Shown: positions 36,539-46,063 of the stretch, piece after piece
Position numbering within the stretch: the stretch's first letter is position 1
Layout of the letters: each line of letters starts with the position of its first letter
Assembly: GCF_021404305.1 (NCBI RefSeq)
Contig: NZ_JABFTX010000002.1
Coordinates: 744,001-808,000, forward strand
Length of the DNA stretch: 64,000 bases
Direction: 5' to 3'
From: Billgrantia ethanolica
Lineage (GTDB): Bacteria > Pseudomonadota > Gammaproteobacteria > Pseudomonadales > Halomonadaceae
Notes under the pieces: generated by a model
Databases searched by the model: none
Told to the model about the DNA's origin: nothing
Seen by the model: only the letters and a program-made list of their open reading frames with translations
Made by a program: the position numbers and the translations under genes

Positions 36539-38419
36539 ATGACACAGTACAGTGCCAGCTCAATCGAAGTACTCTCCGGTCTCGATCCGGTGCGCAAGCG
36601 CCCCGGCATGTACACCGACACCACCCGCCCCAACCACCTGGCTCAGGAAGTCATCGACAACAGCGTCGACGAGGCACTGGCCGGCCATGCCCGGGAAGTC
36701 AGCGTGCGTCTGCTGGAGGATGGCGGTATCGAAGTGGCCGACGACGGCCGCGGCATGCCGATCGACATCCACCCCGAACACGGCGTCTCCGGGATCGAGC
36801 TGATCCTCACCCGGCTGCATGCCGGCGGCAAGTTCTCCCAGTCCAGCTATCGCTTCTCCGGCGGTCTGCACGGCGTCGGGGTGTCAGTGGTGAACGCCCT
36901 GTCGCGACGCCTGGAGGTCGAGGTGATGCGCGACGGTGCCCGCCACGCCATGGCCTTCGAGCACGGCGACAAGGTCTCGGAGCTGGCCGAGATCGGCAGC
37001 GTGGCCAAGCGCACCACCGGTACCCTGGTGCGCTTCTGGCCCGACGAGTCCTACTTCGACAGCCCGAAGCTGGCCATGGGCCGTCTCAAGCATGTGCTGC
37101 GGGCCAAAGCGGTGCTGTGTCCGGGCCTCAAGGTCACCCTGGTGGAAACCGACGGTGCCGAGAGCGTATGGCAGTACGAGGATGGCCTGCGCGATTACCT
37201 GGCTCAGGCCACTGACGGCTTCGAAGTGCTGCCTGCCTCGCCGCTGATCGGTCATTTCGCCGACGACGAGCAGGCGGTGGATTGGGCAGTGCAGTGGCTG
37301 CCCGAAGGCGGCGAGACGCTGATGGAGAGCTACGTCAACCTGATCCCTACGCCCCAGGGCGGCACCCACGTCAACGGGCTGCGCTCGGGCCTGCTCGAGG
37401 CGCTGCGCGAGTTCTGCGAATACCGCAACCTGCTGCCGCGGGGGGTCAAGCTCACCCCCGAGGACCTGTGGGAGCGCGTCGCCTACGTGCTCTCGGTGAA
37501 GATGCTCGACCCGCAGTTCGCCGGCCAGACCAAGGAGCGCCTCTCCTCGCGCACCGTGGCTGCCTTCGTCTCCAACGTGGTGAAGGACGCCTTCTCGCTG
37601 TGGCTCAACCACCACGTCGATCAGGCCGAAGCGCTGGCCGAGCTGGTCATCAGTGCCGCCCAGCGGCGCCAGAAGAGCGCCAAGAAGGTGGCGCGCAAGA
37701 AGGTCACCGCCGGCCCTGCGCTGCCGGGCAAGCTGGCCGACTGCTCCGGCCAGGACCCGGCCCAGAGCGAGCTGTTCCTGGTCGAGGGCGACTCGGCCGG
37801 CGGCAGCGCCAAGCAGGCGCGCAACCGCGAGACCCAGGCGATCCTGCCGCTGCGCGGCAAGATCCTCAATACCTGGGAGGTCGACAGCCACGACATCTAT
37901 GGCTCCCAGGAGGTCCACGACATCGCCGTGGCGGTGGGCATGGACCCGGGTAGCGACGACCTCAGCCAGCTGCGCTACCACAAGATCTGCATTCTCGCCG
38001 ACGCCGACTCTGACGGCCTGCACATTGCCACGCTGCTGTGCGCGCTGTTCGTGCGCCACTTCCCGGCGCTGGTGGATGCCGGCCACGTCTACGTCGCCAT
38101 GCCGCCGCTCTACCGCATCGACCTCGGCAAGGAGGTGCACTACGCCCTCGACGAGAGCGAGAAGGCGGCGATCCTGCGCAAGCTCGAGGGCAAACGCGGC
38201 ACACCCAACGTGCAGCGCTTCAAGGGCCTGGGCGAGATGAGCCCGCTGCAGCTGCGCGAGACCACCATGGCGGTGGAGACCCGGCGTCTGGTACAGCTCA
38301 CCCGCGAGGTCGGCGACGGCACCATGGAGATGATGGACATGCTGCTGGCCAAGAAGCGCGCCGCCGACCGCAAAAGCTGGCTCGAAGACTATGGCAACCT
38401 GGCGGATATCGAAGTATAG
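36539..38419 (+). CDS. parE: DNA topoisomerase IV subunit B ParE
   Basis: ATPase subunit of topoisomerase IV, which unlinks daughter chromosomes. The 626-residue protein has the GHKL ATP-binding motifs (EVIDNSVDEALAG, DDGRGMPID, GGLHGVGVSVVNALS). The TOPRIM motifs EGDSAGGSAKQARNR and ILADADSDGLHIATLL follow, with PLRGKILN between them. Length matches other ParE proteins. A 113-nt structured element begins 11 bp after the stop, and parC follows on the same strand. Confidence 0.96.
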   Translation: MTQYSASSIEVLSGLDPVRKRPGMYTDTTRPNHLAQEVIDNSVDEALAGHAREVSVRLLEDGGIEVADDGRGMPIDIHPEHGVSGIELILTRLHAGGKFSQSSYRFSGGLHGVGVSVVNALSRRLEVEVMRDGARHAMAFEHGDKVSELAEIGSVAKRTTGTLVRFWPDESYFDSPKLAMGRLKHVLRAKAVLCPGLKVTLVETDGAESVWQYEDGLRDYLAQATDGFEVLPASPLIGHFADDEQAVDWAVQWLPEGGETLMESYVNLIPTPQGGTHVNGLRSGLLEALREFCEYRNLLPRGVKLTPEDLWERVAYVLSVKMLDPQFAGQTKERLSSRTVAAFVSNVVKDAFSLWLNHHVDQAEALAELVISAAQRRQKSAKKVARKKVTAGPALPGKLADCSGQDPAQSELFLVEGDSAGGSAKQARNRETQAILPLRGKILNTWEVDSHDIYGSQEVHDIAVAVGMDPGSDDLSQLRYHKICILADADSDGLHIATLLCALFVRHFPALVDAGHVYVAMPPLYRIDLGKEVHYALDESEKAAILRKLEGKRGTPNVQRFKGLGEMSPLQLRETTMAVETRRLVQLTREVGDGTMEMMDMLLAKKRAADRKSWLEDYGNLADIEV

Positions 38420-38429
38420 CGCCAGCACG

Positions 38430-38542
38430 AGCGGCGCCGGGGGCAGGCCGTAGCGGAGGTCATTTGCCATGGATGGCAAATGTAGCGCCCAGGGATGGGT
38501 TTACAGCGCCTCCGCGAAGGCCTGTCGCCGGGATAGCCGCGG
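38430..38542 (+). repeat. 113-nt structured intergenic element, copy A
   Basis: Starts AGCGGCG and ends AGCCGCGG. Outer arms GCGGC/GCCGC pair, inner arms CAGGCC/GGCCTG and CGGAGG/CCTCCG pair, and the central hairpin is ATTTGCCAT/ATGGCAAAT (38462-38481). The stretch TAGCGCCCAGGGATGGG followed by TTTACAGCG is shared with other copies. It lies directly downstream of parE in the sense direction, between parE and parC. Confidence 0.9.
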
Positions 38543-38583
38543 CGGGAACGAGAGACATTGAACCCTGACCAAGGGCATATCGT

Positions 38584-40836
38584 ATGACCATGGATATCCA
38601 GGTGGCGGAGGGCGACGTCGAGCGCCTCTCGCTGCGCGAATACACCGAGAAGGCGTACCTCGACTACTCGATGTACGTCATCCTCGACCGGGCGCTGCCC
38701 CACATCGGCGACGGCATGAAGCCGGTGCAGCGGCGCATCGTCTACGCCATGCGCGAGCTAGCGCTGAACGCCAGCGCCAAGTACAAGAAATCGGCGCGTA
38801 CCGTCGGCGACGTACTGGGCAAGTTCCACCCCCACGGCGACAGTGCCTGCTACGAGGCGATGGTGCTGATGGCGCAGCCGTTCAGCTATCGCTACCCGCT
38901 GGTGGACGGCCAGGGCAACTGGGGCAGCCCCGACGATCCCAAGTCGTTCGCGGCGATGCGCTACACCGAATCGCGGCTCTCCAGGTTCGCCGAAGTGCTG
39001 CTCGCCGAGCTGGGCCAGGGCACCGTCGACTGGACCCCCAACTTCGACGGCACCATGAACGAGCCGGTGGTGCTGCCGGCGCGCCTACCCCACGTGCTGC
39101 TCAACGGCGGCACCGGCATCGCCGTGGGCATGGCCACCGACATCCCGCCGCACAACGTGCACGAAGTGGTCGAGGCGACCTGCCATCTGCTGCGCCACCC
39201 CGAGGCCACCACCGCCGACCTGATGCATTACCTGCCGGCGCCCGACTTCCCCACCGCGGCGGAGATCATCACCTCCCGCGACGACTTGCGTAAGCTCTAC
39301 GAGAGCGGTCGCGGCTCGGTGAAGCTGCGCGCTCGCTATATCCTGGAAGAGGGCAAGGTGGTGGTCACCGCCGTGCCCTACCAGGTCAGCGGGGCCAAGG
39401 TGCTCGAACAGATCGCCGCCCAGATGCAGGCCAAGAAGCTGCCCATGGTGGCTGACCTGCGTGACGAGTCGACCCACGAGGAACCGACCCGGCTGGTGAT
39501 CGAGCCGCGCTCCAATCGGGTCGACATCGAGGCGATGATGGCGCACCTGTTCGCCACCACCGACCTCGAGAAGAACATCCGCGTCAACCTCAACGTGATC
39601 GGTCTCGACGGCCGGCCGCGGGTGATGCCGCTGCCGGACATGCTTGGCGAATGGCTCACCTTCCGCCGCAAGACCGTGCGCCGGCGCCTGGAGCATCGCC
39701 TGGGCAAGGTCGAGGATCGCCTGCACATCCTCGAAGGCCTGCTAGCCGCCTACCTCAACATCGATGAGGTGATCCGCATCATCCGCGAGGAGGACGAGCC
39801 CAAGAGCGCGCTGATGGCCGCCTTCGGTCTCTCCGACCGCCAGGCCGAAGCGATCCTCGAGCTGCGCCTGCGCCACCTGGCCAAGCTCGAGGAGATGAAG
39901 ATCCGCGGCGAGCAGGACGCTCTCGAAGCCGAACGCAAGCGCTTGAAGGCGCTGCTCGGCAGCGAAGCCAAGCTCACCGACCTGATCGAGGAGGAGCTGC
40001 GCGAGGCGGCCCGTGAGCACGGCGATGAGCGCCGTTCGCCCATCGTCGAGCGCGAGGAGGCCAAGGCGCTCTCCGAGGTCGAGCTGATGGGCGCCGACCC
40101 CATCACCGTGGTGCTCTCCGAGAAGGGCTGGATTCGTGCCGCCAAGGGCCACGAAATCGATCCGGAAGGTCTCTCCTACAAGTCCGGCGACCGCTTCGCT
40201 CTGGCCGGCCGCGGCAAGACCAACCAGCCGCTGGTGCTGCTCGACGACACCGGCCGTGCCTACACCCTGGCCGCCCACAACCTGCCCAGCGCCCGCAGCC
40301 AGGGCGAGCCGGTCACCAAGTGGGTCAACGTGGTGGCCGGTGCGCACATGGCCGGGCTGATGCTGGCCCCGCCAGAGAACCGCTACCTGCTGGCCAGCGA
40401 CGGTGGCTACGGCTTCGTGGCCAAGCTCGAGGAGCTGATCGGCAAGAACAAGTCGGGCAAGGCGGTGCTATCGGTGCCCAAGGGCTGCCGTGTGATGGCA
40501 CCGGTGCGCGTGCCCGAGGGCGAGGACATCTGGGTGGCGGCGGTCTCCAACGAAGGGCGCCTGCTGCTGTTCCCGCTGGAGCAGCTGCCCGAGCTGGCCA
40601 AGGGCAAGGGCAACAAGATGATCGACATTCCCGGCGCCCGCGCCGCGCGGCGTGAGGAACTGGTGCGTGACATCGCGCTGCTGCCCGCAGGGGCGTCACT
40701 GGTCATCCATGCCGGTAAGCGGCATCTGACGCTCAAGGACGCCGAACTGGATTATTATCGCGGCGAACGCGGTCGACGCGGCAGCAAGCTGCCCCGCGGC
40801 CTGCAGAAAGTCGACCGCCTGGAGTGTGGTGAATGA
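38584..40836 (+). CDS. parC: DNA topoisomerase IV subunit A ParC
   Basis: DNA breakage-reunion subunit of topoisomerase IV. The catalytic tyrosine is Y127 in AAMRYTESR. The quinolone-resistance region [13 protein letters not shown] keeps S87 and E91, equivalent to E. coli S80 and E84, so no target-site resistance change is seen there. The C-terminal half has the beta-pinwheel repeats ([27 protein letters not shown]). Length is 750 residues. The stop overlaps serB as ATGA. Confidence 0.96.
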   Translation: MTMDIQVAEGDVERLSLREYTEKAYLDYSMYVILDRALPHIGDGMKPVQRRIVYAMRELALNASAKYKKSARTVGDVLGKFHPHGDSACYEAMVLMAQPFSYRYPLVDGQGNWGSPDDPKSFAAMRYTESRLSRFAEVLLAELGQGTVDWTPNFDGTMNEPVVLPARLPHVLLNGGTGIAVGMATDIPPHNVHEVVEATCHLLRHPEATTADLMHYLPAPDFPTAAEIITSRDDLRKLYESGRGSVKLRARYILEEGKVVVTAVPYQVSGAKVLEQIAAQMQAKKLPMVADLRDESTHEEPTRLVIEPRSNRVDIEAMMAHLFATTDLEKNIRVNLNVIGLDGRPRVMPLPDMLGEWLTFRRKTVRRRLEHRLGKVEDRLHILEGLLAAYLNIDEVIRIIREEDEPKSALMAAFGLSDRQAEAILELRLRHLAKLEEMKIRGEQDALEAERKRLKALLGSEAKLTDLIEEELREAAREHGDERRSPIVEREEAKALSEVELMGADPITVVLSEKGWIRAAKGHEIDPEGLSYKSGDRFALAGRGKTNQPLVLLDDTGRAYTLAAHNLPSARSQGEPVTKWVNVVAGAHMAGLMLAPPENRYLLASDGGYGFVAKLEELIGKNKSGKAVLSVPKGCRVMAPVRVPEGEDIWVAAVSNEGRLLLFPLEQLPELAKGKGNKMIDIPGARAARREELVRDIALLPAGASLVIHAGKRHLTLKDAELDYYRGERGRRGSKLPRGLQKVDRLECGE

Positions 40837-42053
40837 CACGACGACTGCTGATACGCGCCACCGGCGCGGCACGACCCGGCCAGTTGGCCGGCCTAGGCCA
40901 GGCCCTGGCGCGCAGCGGCGCACGGCTGCTCGACATCAACCAGAGCGTGACCTTCGGCATGGTCTCGCTGGAGGCGCTGGTCGGCCTCGAGCATGACAGC
41001 GACCTGGAAGGGGCGCTCAACGAGGCAGGCGCCACGCTGGGACTCGACGTTCAGGCCATTCAGGTCAGTGCCGATGACTACCAGCGCTGGAGCGTGCATG
41101 CCAGCGAGCCGCGGCTGATCCTGACCCTGCTGGCACCGCACCTCCCCGCCGGCATCCTGGCCGAAGTGGGGGCGCTCACCGCCGAGCATGGCCTCACCGT
41201 TGAGCTGATTCATCGTCTCTCCGGGCGTGAACCTCTGGATGGCGGTGTACCGCGCTTCGGTTCCTGTGTCGAGTGCTGGCTGCGCGGCGACGAGGTCGAT
41301 CTCGACAGCCTGCGCGAGAAGGCGCTGGCACTGGGCGCCATGCACGGCGTCGACATCGCCCTGCAGGAAGATTCCATCTGGCGTCGCCATCGTCGCCTGG
41401 TCTGCTTCGACATGGACTCGACCCTGATCCAGGCAGAAGTGATCGACGAGCTGGCTCGTCGTCATGGCGTCTACGAAGAAGTGGCGGCGGTGACCGAGCG
41501 CGCCATGCGCGGCGAACTCGATTTCCAACAGAGCTTCCGTGAGCGCATGGCCAAGCTCAAGGGCCTCGATGAAGCGGTACTGGTCGAGATTGCCGAGGAG
41601 CTGCCGCTGATGGATGGTGTCGAGCGGTTGATGAAGCACCTCAAGCGCCTGGGCTACCGCACCGCGATTCTCTCCGGCGGCTTCACCTACTTCGCCCGCC
41701 ACCTGCAGGAGACGCTCGGCTTCGACGAGATCCACGCCAACGAGCTGGTGATCGAGAACGGCAAGGTCACCGGCGAGGTGCGCGAGCCGATCCTGGATGC
41801 CAGCCGCAAGGCCGAGCTGCTGCGCGAGATCGCCGCCCGCGAGGGGCTCGCCATGGAGCAGACCATCGCCGTGGGCGATGGCGCCAACGATCTCAAGATG
41901 CTGGCGGCCGCCGGCCTCGGCATCGCTTTCCGCGCCAAGCCCCTGGTGCGCAGCCAGGCGCGGCAGTCGATCTCGACGCTGGGCATCGACGCCGTGCTCT
42001 ACCTGATGGGCTATCGCGAAGGGGACCTGGAGGACGACAGCCGCGCGGGTTGA
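40833..42053 (+). CDS. serB: Phosphoserine phosphatase SerB with N-terminal ACT-type region
   Basis: Last enzyme of serine synthesis; removes phosphate from O-phosphoserine. The HAD catalytic domain occupies the C-terminal half: nucleophile D193 in [10 protein letters not shown]195, then ILSGGFTYF and [11 protein letters not shown]. The first about 180 residues resemble paired ACT domains, which often bind serine for feedback control. It is the long, 406-residue form. It is coupled to parC by a 4-bp overlap. Confidence 0.94.
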   Translation: MTRRLLIRATGAARPGQLAGLGQALARSGARLLDINQSVTFGMVSLEALVGLEHDSDLEGALNEAGATLGLDVQAIQVSADDYQRWSVHASEPRLILTLLAPHLPAGILAEVGALTAEHGLTVELIHRLSGREPLDGGVPRFGSCVECWLRGDEVDLDSLREKALALGAMHGVDIALQEDSIWRRHRRLVCFDMDSTLIQAEVIDELARRHGVYEEVAAVTERAMRGELDFQQSFRERMAKLKGLDEAVLVEIAEELPLMDGVERLMKHLKRLGYRTAILSGGFTYFARHLQETLGFDEIHANELVIENGKVTGEVREPILDASRKAELLREIAAREGLAMEQTIAVGDGANDLKMLAAAGLGIAFRAKPLVRSQARQSISTLGIDAVLYLMGYREGDLEDDSRAG

Positions 42054-42121
42054 TCGGCATCACTGGTGCTGCGGGGGGAACTGGCGTACCTTCGAAGAAC
42101 CCCATTGAATCGGAGGTCGCC

Positions 42122-42382
42122 ATGGCCCAAGCGCATTTCTCCGCCGAGCTGCTGGACGAGCTGAACCTGCTCTGCCTGTACAACCTCGATACCACCCAGG
42201 CTGGCCTCAAGGTGCATGCCGGTAGCGCATCTCCCGGTGCTGTGGCCGCCGCCGAGCGGCTGTATGAGAAGGGCTTGGTGACCCAGGCCGACGGTGGCTA
42301 CCTGACCCCGCGCGGGCGCGAGGCCGCCCACCACGCCCAGGAACTCACCGGACTGCTGGATCCTGCCGAGCTGACCACCTGA
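42122..42382 (+). CDS. TIGR02647-family small conserved protein
   Basis: An 86-residue protein of unknown function whose ELLDELNLLCLYNLDTTQAG and LYEKGLVTQADGGYLTPRG segments match family TIGR02647, found in several gammaproteobacteria. The start at 42122 has GGAGG six bases upstream; the in-frame start at 42050 overlaps serB and lacks one. The segment after residue 45 looks like a small winged-helix-type unit, but no role is known. Confidence 0.82.
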   Translation: MAQAHFSAELLDELNLLCLYNLDTTQAGLKVHAGSASPGAVAAAERLYEKGLVTQADGGYLTPRGREAAHHAQELTGLLDPAELTT

Positions 42383-42423
42383 TCGAAGCACTCGGGCTGC
42401 TCATCCGACCTGGCCCGAAACGA

Positions 42424-42450
42424 CGACGGCCGCCTTTTAGGCGGCCGTCG
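42424..42450. terminator. Hairpin between convergent genes
   Basis: An 11-bp perfect stem CGACGGCCGCC/GGCGGCCGTCG with a TTTTA loop lies between the TIGR02647 gene and the convergent SDR gene. There is no T-tail on either side. Confidence 0.6.
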
Positions 42451-42469
42451 CGCGCCAGGCGCTCGGGTA

Positions 42470-43324
42470 TCAAGTGTTCAACACTACGCCGCCGTTGAGG
42501 TGCAGCGTCTGGCCGCTCATGTAGGAGGACTCCTCGCAGGCTAGGTAGACGTACGCTGGTCCCATCTCGGAGGGCTGGCCGGCACGGTTCATCGGCACCT
42601 GGCCGCCGAAGGCGGCGACCTTCTCGGCATCGAAGCTGGCCGGGATCAGCGGCGTCCACACCGGCCCCGGCGCCACCGAATTGACGCGAATCCCTTTCTC
42701 GGCCAGCGGCACCGCCAGCGAGCGCACCAGGCCCTGGATCGCGCCCTTGGTGGCGGTGTAGTCGATCAGCGTCGGGTTGCCCTTGAAGGCGTTGATTGAA
42801 GAGGTGCAGATGATGCTGTCCCCCTCGCCCATGTGGGGCAGGGCCGCCTTGGTCAGGTAGAAGTGGCTGAACACGTTGGTCTGGAAGGTGCGCTGCAGCT
42901 GGTCCGGGGGAATCTCGGTGATGTCGTCCCAGTCGTACTGCTCGGCGGCGTTGTGTACCACGATGTTGAGCTTGCTGAATTCCGCCAGGGTCCTGTCGAC
43001 GATCTCGTCGCAGAACGATGGCTCGCCCACGTCGCCCTTGAGCACCAGGCAGCGGCGCCCCTCGGCCTCGACGAGTTGCTGGGTGTCGCGGGCGTCGGTG
43101 TCCTCTTCCAGATGCACGATGACGCAATCGGCGCCCTCGCGGGCGTAGTGCACCGCCACGGCACGACCGATGCCGCTGTCGCCGCCGGTGATGATCGCCA
43201 CCTTGTCCTTGAGCTTGTCGGCGCCGCGGTAGCTCTGGCGAATGTACTCCGGCTGAGGGTCCATCTTGTACTCGGCGCCGGGCTGGTGGGACTGCTCCTG
43301 TGGGGGTTGCTTCTCTTCGCTCAT
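42470..43324 (-). CDS. SDR-family oxidoreductase (YghA/YhdF type)
   Basis: NAD(P)-dependent short-chain dehydrogenase of 284 residues. The cofactor loop is TGGDSGIGRA, followed by HNAAEQ, the active-site serine region ICTSSIN, and YTATKGA with the catalytic Tyr and Lys. The roughly 40-residue Gln/Pro-rich N-terminal extension (EEKQPPQEQSHQPGAEYKMD) is typical of the stress-associated subgroup annotated as glucose dehydrogenase-like or YghA. The physiological substrate is not known. AAGGAG precedes the start by about 9 bp. Confidence 0.88.
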   Translation of the reverse strand: MSEEKQPPQEQSHQPGAEYKMDPQPEYIRQSYRGADKLKDKVAIITGGDSGIGRAVAVHYAREGADCVIVHLEEDTDARDTQQLVEAEGRRCLVLKGDVGEPSFCDEIVDRTLAEFSKLNIVVHNAAEQYDWDDITEIPPDQLQRTFQTNVFSHFYLTKAALPHMGEGDSIICTSSINAFKGNPTLIDYTATKGAIQGLVRSLAVPLAEKGIRVNSVAPGPVWTPLIPASFDAEKVAAFGGQVPMNRAGQPSEMGPAYVYLACEESSYMSGQTLHLNGGVVLNT

Positions 43325-43761
43325 GTACTGAACTCCTTTTCCTTGGGAAACACTGCATAAATGTCTGCGCGTGCGAATCACTGCGTTGCGCGGTGCTCGA
43401 AAGCCTCACCTATACCCCATAGGCTCCGGTTGACTCGCAGCCTTCGGCTTCTCGCCCCTTCGGGGCCAGCCTACGGCTGTTTGTCGCTTCGCTCGGTACT
43501 GCGCTCCGGGCGCCTTGTGCTTCATCCCGCTCGCCGATTTATCAGTGCTTCCCTAGCACGTGATGACTAGAAAGTAGGTGGGAGGGTGTAAGCAGGACAA
43601 GGCGGGGAGCGTGAATAAAGGTTTCGTTGTCGTAACGTCCGGTGTTGCCATTCGCCGTGATGGGGCGTTGCGCGCTTCGTGCTCGTGATACCATCGCTGC
43701 GCCCGGCTGGCCATCCGGCAAGAGGCAACGAATTGGAGTTTCACAGAGCGTGTTTCCGAGA
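43325..43761. other. 437-bp gene-free region with clustered short hairpins
   Basis: No believable gene lies between the divergent SDR and channel genes. At about 43411-43500 there is a run of short stems: CCTAT/ATAGG, AGCC-TTC-GGCT, GCCCC-TTC-GGGGC, and AGC-CTAC-GGCT. This resembles a palindromic repeat cluster. The remaining 200 bp probably hold the promoter of the channel gene, but no clear hexamers stand out. Confidence 0.4.
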
Positions 43762-44598
43762 ATGTCCATGAGCGCTTCCTTCGAAACCTGGCGCGTGCGC
43801 TTCGAGCGGCTGCGTGCCAACAAGATCTTCGAACTCACGGTGATTGCGATCATCGTGCTCTCGGCCCTGCTGATCGGGGCGAGAACCTATGAGGAGATCA
43901 CTCGCTTCCAGCAGTGGCTGCGGGTGCTGGACGTGGCGGTGACGGTATTTTTCCTGATGGAGATACTGATCCGCATGGCGGCTGAGCGACGCCTGCTCGA
44001 TTTCTTCAAGAAGGGTTGGAACGTCTTCGACTTCCTCATCGTCACCGCCAGCCTGATCCCCATGGACGACTCCGAGATGGTGCTGCTGGCGCGGCTGCTG
44101 CGTATCTTCCGCGTGCTGCGCCTGGTGTCGATGATCCCCGAGCTGCGCATGTTGATGGCGGCGCTGTTCAAGTCGATTCCGCGCATGGGCTACGTGGCGC
44201 TGCTGATGTTCATCATCTTCTACATCTACGCGGCCATCGGCAGCTTCCTGTTCCATGACGTCGACGAGCGGCTGTGGGGCAACATCTCGCTGGCCATGCT
44301 GACGCTGTTCCAGGTCGCCACCTTCGAGAGTTGGGCCACGGCAGTACTCTATCCCACCATGGAGCATTACCCCTACGCCTGGATCTTCTTCCTCACCTTC
44401 ATCTTTCTCAACGCCTTCATCTTCCTCAACATGATGATCGGCATCGTACTCGACGTGATGCAGAAGGAGAGCATCCAGATCGAGCTGGAGAGCGGCGAGG
44501 GCGAGGCGGCGGAGCTGCACGGCCTGCGCGACGACGTGCGCCAGCTGCGCGATCAGCTTTCACGCATGGAGGCGATGCTCGAGCGGCGCGAAAAATAG
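43762..44598 (+). CDS. Voltage-gated cation channel (bacterial NaV/ion_trans family)
   Basis: Six-helix ion channel subunit of about 278 residues, expected to form a homotetramer in the inner membrane. The S4 voltage sensor shows spaced arginines (LLARLLRIFRVLRLVSMIPELR). The pore has TLFQVATFESWATAV, close to the NaChBac filter TLESWAS but with Phe before Glu. A C-terminal coiled coil follows (LRDDVRQLRDQLSRMEAMLERR), typical of bacterial sodium channels. The start is uncertain: ATGs at 43762 and 43768 and a GTG at 43750 are possible. Sodium selectivity is inferred from the filter glutamate. Confidence 0.87.
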   Translation: MSMSASFETWRVRFERLRANKIFELTVIAIIVLSALLIGARTYEEITRFQQWLRVLDVAVTVFFLMEILIRMAAERRLLDFFKKGWNVFDFLIVTASLIPMDDSEMVLLARLLRIFRVLRLVSMIPELRMLMAALFKSIPRMGYVALLMFIIFYIYAAIGSFLFHDVDERLWGNISLAMLTLFQVATFESWATAVLYPTMEHYPYAWIFFLTFIFLNAFIFLNMMIGIVLDVMQKESIQIELESGEGEAAELHGLRDDVRQLRDQLSRMEAMLERREK

Positions 44599-44675
44599 CG
44601 CTTCCGCTATGCTCAGATGAGCGGGCTCGATGGCCGAGCCAAGTGGCAGAGCGTCTGGCAGAAGGAGAGTAAGGG

Positions 44676-45719
44676 ATGACCGACCATTCAGCCTCAGGGG
44701 CGCGCACCTTTCTGCCGCCTTATCTGCTCGAGCGAGTCGCCAGCAGCGGCTCGGCACACCAGCGGGAGTGCGCCCGCCAGACCCTGCTGGCCGACGGCCG
44801 CTTTCGTGCCCGGGCGGGCAGCCTTGCCCTGCCGCAGGGCAGCGCCCGGCGCGGCGAGCCGGCTCGCTTCGTACACTCCGCCGAGCAGCGTCAGGTGCTG
44901 CCCGGCCGGCTGGTGAGGCGCGAAGGTCAGGGAGAGAGCGGCGACCCCGCCGTCGACGAGGCGTATCAGGGGCTGGGAGCGACCTACCGGCTGTTCTGGG
45001 AAGTCTACGAACGGCACTCCATCGACGATGACGGCATGGCGCTGCTGGCCACGGTTCACTACGGTCGTGACTACGAGAACGCCTTCTGGGACGGCCGTCA
45101 GATGGTGTTCGGCGACGGTGATGGCGAACTGTTCAACCGCTTCACCATCGCCCCGGACATCATTGCCCACGAGCTGACCCATGGCGTCATCCAGCACGAA
45201 GCCGCACTGGCCTATGCGGGGCAGTCCGGGGCGCTCAACGAGTCGCTGTGCGACGTGTTCGGCAGCCTGGTCAGGCAGCGTGAATTGGGGCAGAGCGTCG
45301 ACCAGGCGGACTGGCTGATCGGCAAGGGGCTGTTCACCGAGCGGGTCGCCGGCCGCGCCCTGCGCTCCATGGCCAGGCCAGGCACTGCCTACGACGACCC
45401 GCTGCTGGGACGCGATCCGCAGCCCGATCACATGGAGGCTTTCGTGGTCACCGAAGCGGATCATGGCGGGGTGCACATCAACTCGGGCATTCCCAATCAC
45501 GCCTTTCATCTGGTGGCCATGGCACTGGGCGGGCACGCCTGGGAGCGGGCCGGGCGGATCTGGTACGACACCCTCGTCGATCGCCGCCTGAATCAGGACA
45601 GCGACTTCGTCACCTTCGCCGCGCTGACCCATGACAACGCCGAGCGTCGCTATGGCGCCGCAAGCCGGGAAGCGACAGCGGTGCGCGAAGGCTGGCGGCG
45701 CGTGGGGGTGTCGCCGTGA
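44676..45719 (+). CDS. Protealysin-like M4 metalloprotease
   Basis: Thermolysin-family zinc protease of 347 residues. Zinc ligands are H165 and H169 in AHELTHGV and E189 in GALNESLCD, 24 residues later as in thermolysin; HGGVHINSGIPNHAF carries the substrate-side residues. There is no signal peptide. The short N-terminal propeptide has FLPPYLLERV, the PPYLL-type motif of protealysin precursors, so an intracellular or non-classically secreted enzyme is likely. GTAAGGG precedes the ATG. The stop overlaps the start of a gene for its predicted inhibitor. Confidence 0.9.
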   Translation: MTDHSASGARTFLPPYLLERVASSGSAHQRECARQTLLADGRFRARAGSLALPQGSARRGEPARFVHSAEQRQVLPGRLVRREGQGESGDPAVDEAYQGLGATYRLFWEVYERHSIDDDGMALLATVHYGRDYENAFWDGRQMVFGDGDGELFNRFTIAPDIIAHELTHGVIQHEAALAYAGQSGALNESLCDVFGSLVRQRELGQSVDQADWLIGKGLFTERVAGRALRSMARPGTAYDDPLLGRDPQPDHMEAFVVTEADHGGVHINSGIPNHAFHLVAMALGGHAWERAGRIWYDTLVDRRLNQDSDFVTFAALTHDNAERRYGAASREATAVREGWRRVGVSP

Positions 45720-46063
45720 GCCAGCCGCCGCCCCTGACGCCGGCCAGTGTGGTTCGGCTGCGTCGCGAGGGGGGCGTGGCGCATTTCCCCGGCCTGGCGC
45801 GCCCACGCTGCATCCGCTGTGCCCGCGTCAGCGAAGCTCAGCGCGACGAGCTCTGGCGCCTGCTGTCGAGCGCGGAAGCAGGGCGGGCAGCGGGTCGTGA
45901 AGAGGTGGAAGGCGCCGACCGGCGCCGCTTCTGCCTGAGCGTGGAGGATGCCAGCGGTACCACTCTTTGGGGGCTCACCGTGGCCGAGGAGACGGTACCG
46001 CCGGCTTTGATCGAGTGGTGGCGGCGGGCCGATGACGAAGCCAAAAACGAGGGCGACCCTTGA
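45716..46063 (+). CDS. Emfourin-type protealysin inhibitor
   Basis: A 115-residue cytoplasmic-type protein encoded with a GTG start that overlaps the protease stop. Its position and its VVRLRREGGVAHFPGLARP opening fit emfourin, the protein inhibitor encoded next to protealysin-like genes. C-terminal segments DRRRFCLSVEDASG and WGLTVAEETVPPALIEW continue the pattern. It would keep the protease inactive in the cell. The assignment rests on context plus a short motif, since the family is poorly conserved. Confidence 0.75.
   Translation: MSQPPPLTPASVVRLRREGGVAHFPGLARPRCIRCARVSEAQRDELWRLLSSAEAGRAAGREEVEGADRRRFCLSVEDASGTTLWGLTVAEETVPPALIEWWRRADDEAKNEGDP

Noticed and set aside
36884..38479. Minus-strand frame of 531 codons opposite parE
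   Set aside because: Antisense shadow of a gene with conserved motifs on the plus strand. Similar shadows oppose cysN (24538-26097), pgi (34077-35834) and dctM (12432-13964).
38430..38542. Short open frames inside the 113-nt elements
   Set aside because: Similar peptide fragments appear at several copies (for example the segment PGRYICHPWQ), but only because the DNA repeats. The frames have no independent ribosome-binding sites, and the base changes preserve pairing rather than codons.
38839..38860. Quinolone-resistance change in ParC
   Set aside because: S87 and E91, the equivalents of E. coli S80 and E84, are unchanged.
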